Part shown: positions 21,701 to 29,694 of the stretch, in pieces
Numbering within the stretch: position 1 is the first letter of the stretch
Layout of the letters: each line of letters opens with the position of its first letter
Assembly (NCBI GenBank): GCA_023334545.1
Contig: JAADVB010000024.1
Location: 1 to 64,000 of the forward strand
Origin: Salisapilia sapeloensis
Lineage: Eukaryota > Oomycota > Peronosporomycetes > Peronosporales > Salisapiliaceae
Direction of reading: 5' to 3'
DNA: 64,000 nucleotides
The notes under the pieces: model-generated
Seen by the model: only the letters and a program-made list of their open reading frames with translations
Databases searched by the model: none
Told to the model about the DNA's origin: nothing
Made by a program: the position numbers and the translations under genes

Positions 21701-22584
21701 GTCAGGTGGAAGACCTGATTTCCACTGATATCAAGTGGAAAGGGAGTAACTCGGTGAAGACCGTGACGATCCCAACGGCTCCCGAGTTCCCGGACGATAC
21801 GGGGTACATCGACTTGGGTAGAATCATGCGTGGCGAGTCGACAACCTTTAAGCTTCCTTTGAACGCAACGTGGTTGATCAACCACAATTGGATCAACTAC
21901 GAGACACAGATGACGGAAACTGTGACGTACATTAACAAGATCACACTCATACTGCCGCCAAAGTATACGACGATGGATGAAGACGTCTCAATTACACTTA
22001 CGTCACAAGGTGTGACGGACCTTGGGCCTGCTGTCGATAAGCCTCGCTACTTCCAGCTCCTGCCGATTACATATGAGACTATTTACTCGAGTAGCAAATG
22101 CTCTGCCGATAACGTTCATCTGAGCCCGTATGCTGCGTGTGGAGCGCCAATTAATCCGATTTGTGTTGAGCAGGATGGTGATGCGGATATAAGCGATGGA
22201 GGTACGAAGGCAACTATCTTCACGGAGTTCAACGTCACTGCAGTTATCAAAACGCCAAGCTCGAATGCTCAAGTCTTGGCATATGATGGTCTCACGAGTC
22301 CGCTTCAGCTACGAGCCAACGTGTCGCTCCAGACATATTCTCTATCTGGGGATCCGGACTCTACGAGCTCAAGTATTAATGACAAAGCTATGTTTGAGTC
22401 GGCGTGGACACCGAGTCGATTGGAGAAAGGATCGACTTGCTGCGATGTCGGCGAATATGCTAGAGACTATGCGTCAGAGGATGTCGAGTGCAATCCATGT
22501 CCTGCAGGTAGCGACTCGCAACTTGGTCAGCTCTTCTGCGTTTCGAGATCACTTAGCAGGCTGGAATCGAAGGAAGCTGAGTAG
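18730..22584 (+). CDS. Large secreted protein of unknown function
   Basis: A single-exon protein of 1284 residues that I do not recognise. The first 30 residues form a signal peptide (basic start, then GAAAILAITFATRAIFA). Residues about 70-220 are beta-rich with repeated aromatic/Gly turns (KYLTVDKKTRMVKLGD, LSFDGLYLCAS), loosely like a beta-trefoil or fascin-type fold. Residues about 290-960 are almost entirely helical, with long amphipathic heptad stretches and one hydrophobic Gly/Ala segment (about 670-700). After that comes a beta-rich segment (about 1010-1220) with paired Cys, then a short terminal Cys-rich motif (CCDVGEYA...CNPCPAGS) like ephrin-receptor/TNFR-type modules. Several N-glycosylation sequons are present. 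The layout recalls extracellular proteins with a long helical core, but no family, catalytic site or membrane anchor is identifiable. Confidence 0.8.
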   Translation: MPLHSCLSRTRRLGAAAILAITFATRAIFAETYLSLPSAFAPDSNQSDSMGDAFSSSGNSSDSSDLTDILSGWKLATSTTDLKNFLFDKSGGNPVSGTSLIALCTNHDGLEKQACLVPNGDNLMEEKEGIPSESYFEPNQETKKTFSFRTEKKEGGKYLTVDKKTRMVKLGDGDDAAAFQIYTKDDSMILSFDGLYLCASFMDGNLGLSPFLVSRSLFQSWSVKDKDGQEIVDGLNKDILEDRAESDSSPTFAAYDLALVGVTGNDASSLKLPSGITGADLAIMFDDAIYMISRDPLLEKYEEEYETFSKSFASKVDIYSLVKDSDVAEAWESFIGYTDKTKSEMPDLQENIRAIVLANAIIQDIEQGTDIFDGADPAIALKAYFAASCNLAYMAGSDVSLSELVSRVEVPSSLENASTIMESRLPNGQSWVSPFINHNVKNLRASPTNVFPEIALLKHLDAKWLSDNTGIGVSLSMFVFNQASEAMEKDDIQSAVSYFADNDVQYMLGAAGSVCDSDTTFSFCEMIPAGDVASNALNFLNGTAKDDFIVDLRSVVKYDNLKEISRGYKDDLVAEVLKSISDASLNMSVMYENMTSDVTQTYVETQVESMKKTSKVARNAASAMYNQSKTAAEFSASVDFSYIDQVFNASQAYAEGAQDEVAVLKESVKSIIASAKTIQGINLGLDIFTGALDLASIAVSKSSRLTKAISTKPKPGESTGSSRQPTNGEKLTDKADTVNGLVTKAKDIIAGGMTMGQLNYLEAVMASTIPTIETLDKNITEYFDKMETLINATGKVMESEDESEIRGYNAKLRAAWDDMGRLALSSVITTLENNIDYVISTGCDLTERPTIQVCIEAKQQAKKVCQYMSQAVDAIKGGYLAALDIWGSKESLLDAMERQESLLKQVDEVDNTVDKIVENWDTDQDGRMKFAAQLEQQRAYQNAVYTYMSIATDVSRQKFFYLTCALLWYTTPERVPEPCQDVFEHRRLSDSQVEDLISTDIKWKGSNSVKTVTIPTAPEFPDDTGYIDLGRIMRGESTTFKLPLNATWLINHNWINYETQMTETVTYINKITLILPPKYTTMDEDVSITLTSQGVTDLGPAVDKPRYFQLLPITYETIYSSSKCSADNVHLSPYAACGAPINPICVEQDGDADISDGGTKATIFTEFNVTAVIKTPSSNAQVLAYDGLTSPLQLRANVSLQTYSLSGDPDSTSSSINDKAMFESAWTPSRLEKGSTCCDVGEYARDYASEDVECNPCPAGSDSQLGQLFCVSRSLSRLESKEAE

Positions 22585-23476
22585 CTGGGATTCGACGTGA
22601 CATACAACGTGCGGGAAGAGATCTTGGTCGTTAACAATCGTCACATGAGTGTGGTTGAACATTGATCTTGCGTCCGGCCGGGACGATTATCTGATCGTTC
22701 TGCAGGAATTGCATGATTTTAATCAGAAAAAGAAGAAATTATGAGATGCAAGGAATCAATTGGATTAATTTGCATTGTACTTAAAGCCTTGTAGCGATAC
22801 TTTTTCAATCCAAACACCAATAGCGATGCATTACTACGTGAACATTCACCAATAGGTAAAGTACAGACTAGGCGCCACGAATGGTGTCATATCGGATCTG
22901 TGGTAGCTTTTAGATTGCATGGGAAAGACTCGACCATCTGCATCTCAAACAGTACCTCTCGACGAAGTAACTACCCGAAGGCAATTGACAACGCATATGA
23001 CAACAGGTATGGATCGCAAGTCATTCGAAAATTCACAAAGTTCAGCTATAATCGATCCACTCGCGGAAAGGCAGCATCCTTGATCAGAATGCACGCGACA
23101 CGGTAATTTCGCTATGTTGTTCAGAGGTAGACGGTACCGGAGTGAACAAAAGGATCAGATTAATCGCCAGCTGGTCAACGCAAGTTGAAGATGTCATCCA
23201 TGAATAGGTTCAAGTTGCCCTGATTGCACGTACTTTCCCCGTCTCTTGCACACGATTTGCGATATTCAGACGCCGCACATGGCTACCTTCATACAAAAGA
23301 TCTGAGCAGGTAGTCACAGAAGCGATTGCGTCCGCCCGTTGATCCGGTTTCTACATGTCGGCTGTCTTCTTTGCTTCAAGGACGACGACAATAGCCCTCT
23401 GTGTGTGTGCATGCTTCTATAGCGCATCAGGGCGTTGCATTCGTTTGTACGGACGCACGAGCAAGCCGCCTTCCTT
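22585..23476. other. Intergenic, GH3 upstream region
   Basis: A spacer of about 0.9 kb between two plus-strand genes, with no gene seen. The right end is C/T-rich and leads into the initiator-like element. Confidence 0.4.
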
Positions 23477-23487
23477 GCTCATTCTCA
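23477..23487 (+). promoter_or_regulatory. Putative oomycete initiator element of the GH3 gene
   Basis: GCTCATTCTCA lies 38 bp before the ATG at 23525. It matches the GCTCATTYY start of the oomycete core promoter. The gene's strong codon bias would fit a highly transcribed gene. Confidence 0.45.
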
Positions 23488-23524
23488 TACTTGCCACGCA
23501 GGACTCAAGTGACTTTCGGGCAAT

Positions 23525-26050
23525 ATGTTGACAAGTTGGACGACCGCAGTGTGCTACGCTGCATTCGCACTAAGCACCGCTTCTGTATCGCACGCCGAGG
23601 TTTTTAACAGTGGATGGACGCGTGGCGGCTGGCATGAGAACAATGGAGGCTGGTCTAACGATGGCGGTCTGGGAAAGAGCAAGTTCGGCTGGGGCCAAGG
23701 AGGTTCCCACGCTGGCTGGGATGGATCTCACAGCGGCTGGACCGGTGGCTGGGGTGAAGGACCCGATGACACGGACAGCGTCGACAAGCGAGCAAAGGAG
23801 ATCGTCGACGGTTTCTCCATCGACCAAGTTCTTGGTCAGATGACCCAAATCACACTCGATGAACTGGTCAACGGTCAAGAGCTGGATGAAGACAAGGTGC
23901 GCAAGTACGCCAAGCAGTTCGTCGGTTCGTACTTGAACACTGCTTGGGGCAACCCCAACAGCGAAGGACGGTACTCGTGGTCTGCAAAGGAATGGCGTGA
24001 CATCATTTCCCGCATCCAGCAGATTGCGATGGAGGAGAATGATGGCCATCCTATGATGTATGGTTTGGACTCGGTGCATGGAGCTAACTACGTCGAAGAC
24101 GCTGTCTACTTCCCTCAGCAGATCAACGGCGGTGCGTCCTTCAATCCGGATCTCGTTGCCGAGAGTGCTCGTATCACAGGCCGTGATACGGAAGCTGCTG
24201 GTATTCCTTGGATCTTTGGTCCGATCCTCGACCTTCACTACAACCCTCTGTGGTCGCGTACGTACGAGACGTTTGGTGAAGACCCGCACTTGAGTGGGGT
24301 CATGGGTGATGCCCTCGTCAGTGGCCTGCAGAGTAACAACGCCACGGCTGCTACCGTGAAGCACTTCATGGCTTACTCTGCCACAAACACTGGTCACGAC
24401 CGCACGGACGTGGTCATCTCGGACTTTGACTTGCTCAACAAGTTCTTGGTTGCCTATCGTGCTGGTATGGAGGCTGGTGCGTACTCTGTGATGGAATCGT
24501 ACAATTCGATTAACGGCGAACCAGTCGTCGTGAGCTGCAAAATCTTGCGCGACCTCATTCGTGATGACATGGGATACGAAGGTGTTATCGTCACTGACTG
24601 GGCGGAGATCAACAATGCGTTCTCTTTCCACCGAGTGGCATCTAGCGAAGCCGAAGCTGTGCGTATGGCTTTGACACGTACCTCGATCGATATGAGCATG
24701 GTGCCGTACAGCACTTCCTTCATCGATCATGCCAAGGAGATGCTCGAGTCGTACCCAGAGTACGAAGACCGTCTTCGCACGTCTGCCCAGCGTATTGTCA
24801 AGATGAAGCTCATGCTCGGACTATACGACGTTGGTGTTCCTGGTAATGACAACGTTGAGTTGGTTGGAAACGAGGATGATGAAGCCACCGCCCTAGCTTT
24901 GGCTCGCGAGTCCATCGTCCTCACTCAAAACAATGACAACGTCCTTCCGATTCCGGAAGGTTCTTCTGTCTTCCTCACTGGTCCAAGCGCCGACAACATC
25001 GGTCACCAGTGCGGTGGCTGGACGCTCCGCTGGCAGGGATACTCTGGTAACGAAATGTTTAAGCACGGTCAGTCCATCCGTCAAGCCATGGAAGGCATGA
25101 CGAACGGCACGGACGATGACGTTGCGTTTGAATACTTCAACGGCCTCGACGTCGATGGTTCATTCTCGGACGAGGACATGAATGCTGCGATGGAGAAGGC
25201 TCGTGCTTCCGAGTACACTGTCGCTGTGATCGGTGAAGGCCCATACGCTGAGAAGCAAGGTGACATTAACGAACTTGACTTGCCTTACGGCCAGATCGAG
25301 TACGTTCAGAAGCTCGCGTCCACGGGTACCAAGGTCATTGTCGTCTACCTCGGTGGTCGCCCACGCCTTCTTCAGGGTCTTCCAGCAAGCGTCCATGGTT
25401 TCATTTACGGAATGCTTCCGTGTGAGTTCGGTGGACAAGCCATTGCGGAGATCTTGTACGGTGAAACGAACCCGAGTGGTAAGATGCCGATTACGTACCC
25501 GAAGGACTCCGGTAACGTTTTGATCCACTACAACCACCGTGTCACGGCGCAGTGCGCGAACGGATACTGTGAAAACGAGTGGGACTTTGGTCACGGACTT
25601 AGCTACACGTCGTTCGATTACTCGGACGTCTCCCTCAGCCAGAGCGAGGTGAGCAGCAAAGATGATAAGATCACAGCCAAGGTGACGGTGACGAACAGTG
25701 GTGACCGCACCGGCAAGGAGACAGTCATGCTCTTCCTCACGCAGCCGTACCGCTCCATCTCTGTTCCTGAAGTCAAGCTCCTGAAGAAGTTCGCCAAGAT
25801 CGAATTGGGCCCGGGTGAGTCCCAGGATGTCGAGTTTGAGCTCACGTTCGAGGACTGGAGTGTCTTTGACCCGCAGATCGGAAACGGATTCAAGCGTGTG
25901 ACGGAAGACGGAGACTTCGTCGTCGCCTTCAAGGCAGACACGGACTGCGATGTGTACAACGAGGTGAACAACCCGCTCTGCGCTGTCTTTAAGGTGTCCC
26001 AGATTCAGAAGCCGTTCGATATCATGCAAGAAGTCAAGAGCTACAACTAA
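23525..26050 (+). CDS. Secreted GH3 beta-glucosidase/exoglucanase
   Basis: A single-exon protein of 841 residues with a signal peptide (MLTSWTTAVCYAAFALSTASVSHA). Residues about 29-82 form an unusual Gly/Trp-rich segment with seven GW dipeptides. The GH3 N-terminal barrel follows, with GLDSVHGANYV, FGPILDLHYNPLWSRTYETFGED, TVKHFMAYS and the nucleophile Asp in GVIVTDWAE (residue about 357). The GH3 C-terminal sandwich domain and a fibronectin-III-like domain (VTVTNSGDRTGKETVMLFL) complete a standard three-domain enzyme. It should release glucose from the non-reducing end of beta-glucans or cellodextrins, for wall remodelling or host-wall digestion. Codon use is strongly biased to C/G third positions compared with its neighbours, which creates long antisense frames on the minus strand. 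Confidence 0.93.
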   Translation: MLTSWTTAVCYAAFALSTASVSHAEVFNSGWTRGGWHENNGGWSNDGGLGKSKFGWGQGGSHAGWDGSHSGWTGGWGEGPDDTDSVDKRAKEIVDGFSIDQVLGQMTQITLDELVNGQELDEDKVRKYAKQFVGSYLNTAWGNPNSEGRYSWSAKEWRDIISRIQQIAMEENDGHPMMYGLDSVHGANYVEDAVYFPQQINGGASFNPDLVAESARITGRDTEAAGIPWIFGPILDLHYNPLWSRTYETFGEDPHLSGVMGDALVSGLQSNNATAATVKHFMAYSATNTGHDRTDVVISDFDLLNKFLVAYRAGMEAGAYSVMESYNSINGEPVVVSCKILRDLIRDDMGYEGVIVTDWAEINNAFSFHRVASSEAEAVRMALTRTSIDMSMVPYSTSFIDHAKEMLESYPEYEDRLRTSAQRIVKMKLMLGLYDVGVPGNDNVELVGNEDDEATALALARESIVLTQNNDNVLPIPEGSSVFLTGPSADNIGHQCGGWTLRWQGYSGNEMFKHGQSIRQAMEGMTNGTDDDVAFEYFNGLDVDGSFSDEDMNAAMEKARASEYTVAVIGEGPYAEKQGDINELDLPYGQIEYVQKLASTGTKVIVVYLGGRPRLLQGLPASVHGFIYGMLPCEFGGQAIAEILYGETNPSGKMPITYPKDSGNVLIHYNHRVTAQCANGYCENEWDFGHGLSYTSFDYSDVSLSQSEVSSKDDKITAKVTVTNSGDRTGKETVMLFLTQPYRSISVPEVKLLKKFAKIELGPGESQDVEFELTFEDWSVFDPQIGNGFKRVTEDGDFVVAFKADTDCDVYNEVNNPLCAVFKVSQIQKPFDIMQEVKSYN

Positions 26051-26502
26051 GAGTGATTTGACACACCTTGTACGTCAAAGGGGCGATGGTGTACGATGAG
26101 ACTAATCGTGTGCCTTCAATTTTGCGTGTAAAGCACTTAAGAGATAGATGCTGGAGGAAAACGAAAGCATATCTACATGCTTGAATACATTTCATTTGTC
26201 ATTTTGAAACTGCCTAAAAGATGGACGTGTCCATTTTGTCGTGCAGACTAGTTTATACAACAGCACATTGAGAAAACGCAACCGGCAGATTGAAAATCCA
26301 AGCCGTTTAGTGCTTACAAAGCTTGCATTTACACAGCAGAATTCTTAAATTAATATCACTAGTAGCACATGGAAAGATGCATCAGGCATAAGTTACTGGT
26401 AAGGACATGACCTTTGTAGTGCACCAAAAATCTCTGTCTATAATCTTTATCGAAAAAGAAATTGGCGCAAAAGTTAGATGTTGTCGTGGATACTGCGGCT
26501 TG
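26051..26502. other. Convergent intergenic
   Basis: A 450-bp A+T-rich space between the GH3 stop and the Rab7-like stop. It probably holds both 3' UTRs; nothing else is seen. Confidence 0.4.
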
Positions 26503-27518
26503 TCACGATATCGAACAAGAAGGAGCAGCTGCAGCTTGTTCACCGGTAGTGGAATTAAAGTTGACCGTCTTTTGCTCGTACCTGTGCACAAGATCGCTTG
26601 TCAGTATATAATTAATACTCTTTCAATCGCTTCAATCACTTACAATTCAGCCATCTTCCGTTTCTTCAGTGCCATAGAGGTAATGCAAGTAAAAGCGTCC
26701 TCAACTCTAGTTCCGTCCTTTGCACTTGTTTCAAAGTACTGGTTCGGCTATATTAAAATGTTGATATCAGATATCCAAAAGCATAGCCTCTAGTACGCTC
26801 TAGATATACGCACTTGATTTGGATATTTACTTCGAAACCATTTATCTGCCTTTTCTTCCGGCACATGACGTTCCTTCTTCTTGTCAGCTTTATTCCCGAG
26901 TACTACAGTCGGAAAGACTTCGATGTTGCGAAGTCCAGCTTGACTTGCTAATTCATCTCGCCAAACGTCCAACATGTCGAATGACTACGAAAGTAATCAG
27001 TTTTATAGCAATGAGCATGTGCAGAGAGTGCTTGATTCACTTCTTTTTTTGTGATGTCGTAAACCAGTACGCAAGCGTCAGCTCCACGATAAAAGGCAGT
27101 GCCTAGGTGGCGAACATGATCCCAACCTGCCGTATCCCACACCTAGAAAACCACATCAATTGCTTATAAAAATGATAAGCGATGAAAGCTTTTGTCGTGA
27201 TGTACGTACGTGCAGTATCACGGCTTTGCCATCGATCACAACTTCCTTGGTTAAAAAGTCGGCACCGACAGCAGGTTGATATTGACTAGCGAATCGCTTC
27301 TGTATGAACTGGCTGATCAACGACGTCTTGCCAACTCTACAAGTCGCAATATATCACTAAGTATTGGCACTTGCTTCTGTGTCATATTTAACACCAGGAA
27401 TTGCCCAAGCAATCGAGACTTGCAGCCATCTCAAGCGTATTCAAACATCTAGAACATACCCGCTATTTCCAAGGACGATAATTTTAATCGGTCTCTTCTT
27501 CGTGTGCTCTGCGACCAT
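26503..27518 (-). CDS. RAB7: Rab7-like small GTPase with altered switch residues
   Basis: Six exons on the minus strand, 27518-27460, 27336-27210, 27142-27041, 26984-26814, 26738-26644 and 26581-26503, give 210 residues, matching Rab7 (about 207). Nucleotide-binding motifs are intact: P-loop GNSGVGKTS, GNKAD and ETSAK. FLTKEV, FYRGADACVLVYDIT and LDVWRDE are Rab7-like. Two catalytic positions differ. The switch I Thr is Ala (QPAVGAD against KATIGAD), and the switch II Gln is Trp (WDTAGWD against WDTAGQE). The last exon is found through a GTAAGT donor inside the codon before an apparent stop; it ends CSIS, a CaaX-type prenylation motif rather than CxC. Rab7 acts in late endosome and lysosome fusion. 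Exon 5 has tandem acceptors at 26739 and 26748, both in frame; the inner one (26739) aligns best. Confidence 0.85.
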
Positions 27519-27903
27519 GTCAATAAGCAGATATGCGGGAGCGAGCTGCTGTACTCAGTCGTTTATCCTGATAGCTTGTCAATGCTTGTAGAAAGGGTGT
27601 AGCCATATCATAGATGCATATAGACAGGTATATACAGTACCTAGAAAGCTTGGGAAACATGCACGCAATTGATTCCTTTAACTTCTAGAGACTACTAGAG
27701 ACTACTTGATAATGTTGAGTTGATATGGCAGTAGTGTAGATATCGTTTATATCGATATAGATCGAGTGAAAGGTAAGTATATAGTGACTATCTCAATGCA
27801 AGAGTTGCTGCATGCATTTACGAGCGAAAAGTAGGCGAACAGTCAAGTAAATGAAGTAGATTATGAATTCCCAATGCTAGCGTTAAAGCGTTTCAGGAAG
27901 CTT
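27519..27903. other. Short intergenic, Rab7-like promoter
   Basis: This 385-bp space follows the RAD51 stop and precedes the Rab7-like start, both on the minus strand. It is A+T-rich, with a short direct repeat of CTAGAGACTA near 27690. Nothing else is seen. Confidence 0.35.
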
Positions 27904-29447
27904 TTAACTCGTCTCGTCCTGGATACCCTGTTCTGTAATCGAGTACATTGCCTCGGCTTCTGGGAGGATGGGAGAGTCAATCACTTTCATAACTCGATTC
28001 TCTCCTCGTCCCTTCTTTAGTCGCAATCTTTTTTCAGGACAGCATGTCAGTATACAATTACAATTAGAGGTTCATGGATGTTAAAGCTACCTAGTGCAGG
28101 AAGCGTGTGCCATGATGTTGCCTCCAATAGGCTGCAACGGGTCTTTGGCAAAGATACCAGAGTCCGGATTCGCCGTCATCTATAGATTTCAGATGAATAA
28201 TCAATGTATAGATCGCAATGCACAATTGTGCTTACTTGGTTTGTGATGACGACGGCGACACCAAATTCATCGGCCATGCGTGTTAATGTGCGAAGGAATC
28301 TATCCATTCGCATGCATTTGTTAATGTACACAGATAACATACACCAGAGTCATAAATAACTACCTAGCAAGTTCCTGTTGTCTTGCAGCAAGTTCTCCAC
28401 GTCCAGAGTAGTCCGTGCGGAAAAGAGCAGTGGCGCTATCGACGACGATGAGGGCGTAGCGAGACTCGGACATCATGGCAGATGCCTGGACCAGGAGCTG
28501 ACTCTGATGCTCCGAATTGTACGCCCGTGCGAACGCAACATTATCCAGCACGCTCTCACCTGCCGTTACGTCAATTTCCAAAGCTTTAAACTTTATAGAG
28601 AAAAATGAAATACCATCTAAGCCGTAGCGTTCCGCAATGGATACTAGACGCTGAGGTCGGAAAGTGCCTTCTGTATCGATGAACAAGGCTTTTCCTTCTC
28701 CACCGCCTTGGTCTACTGGAAGCTGACATGTGACGCACAGCTGGTGGCAAAGTTGCGTTTTGCCTGTTCGGAACTCGCCAAAGAGTTCTGTAATTGATCC
28801 CGTTTCAAAGCCACCTAGTTTTGCGTATTTACTCTTTTAGTCGGTTGTTCGCACTAATTGAATTTGTAGGTGTGCACCTTTAAGCAGTTCATCGACGGCT
28901 GTAGACCCTGTCGAGAGCGAAATCATATCCTGCCGACTTTGCAGCACATCTGCCGCCTATAAGCAATATAAATACATGAGCTAAATGCAAAAGGACTGTG
29001 AATGAAGTACGCACTGTTGTAAATCCGATATTGACGATATCACGTGCTGCCTTGACAATCTTATCTGCTTTGGCTTCACTGATGCCCTTGATCGTCAAAA
29101 GCTGTTTCTTTGTCGTCATTGCGACCTACAGAATGCAATTAGACACATATCCAAATATAACTATATCCATTTTCCTTAAGAAAGCACTAAGGTAGACAAA
29201 GACCATGTTCCACGTACCGCGTCAACAGTATACAATCCAGCATCACGGAGTTTATTCACGTCCGAAGCATTGATACCAGATTGCTCAAGCGTATTAACCA
29301 GCTTGGGTCCTTCCTACAGCACATTATTCGTCACAATGAAAAAGTTGCAGTTGACTCGAATCTTGCAGAAGCGCTTACAAGCTGATAGTGCGCCTCCTCC
29401 CCATTCAATTCTTCCTCCACATGCCCAGCCTCCATCATTTCAGCCAT
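27904..29447 (-). CDS. RAD51: RAD51 recombinase
   Basis: Nine exons on the minus strand: 29447-29379, 29313-29218, 29125-29015, 28956-28878, 28814-28614, 28559-28364, 28299-28236, 28179-28091 and 28027-27904. All eight introns are GT-AG, 54-92 nt long, and every junction keeps the frame, giving 342 residues (human RAD51 has 339). The N-terminal helix-hairpin-helix domain has [16 protein letters not shown], which favours RAD51 over DMC1. Walker A is GEFRTGKT and Walker B is [35 protein letters not shown] and the ending [14 protein letters not shown] are all canonical. It forms nucleoprotein filaments on single-stranded DNA for homologous repair in the nucleus. The start lies about 250 bp from a divergent gene at 29695, so the two may share a promoter. 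Confidence 0.95.
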
Positions 29448-29694
29448 GTTTACTAGTGGTTCTACTGCCCGCGCAACGAAATGCCGAGGTACAACGCTCT
29501 GCTCGACTTGGCGCGCTTTTCAACTTTGTGATGTCGGACCGAGACCAGAAAGGTAGCAGCTGAACATACTTTAATCCAGTTTAATATACCCATACAAAAA
29601 ACTAGTATCGTGTATCGTCACAGCTTTGGCAACGTGTGTGGATCTTCAAGGGCAGCATAGGAGTTTCACCCCACCTCTTAGTGCCAACAGTGCC
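29448..29694. promoter_or_regulatory. Divergent promoter region, RAD51 / 521-residue gene
   Basis: Only 247 bp separate the two head-to-head start codons, so both core promoters must lie here or overlap the genes. No specific element was identified. Confidence 0.4.

Noticed and set aside
23570-24730. 386-codon antisense frame inside the GH3 gene
   Set aside because: Strong third-position G/C bias of the GH3 gene creates long open antisense frames. The translation is His/Arg/Val-rich with no domain. A second such frame lies at 25160-26029.
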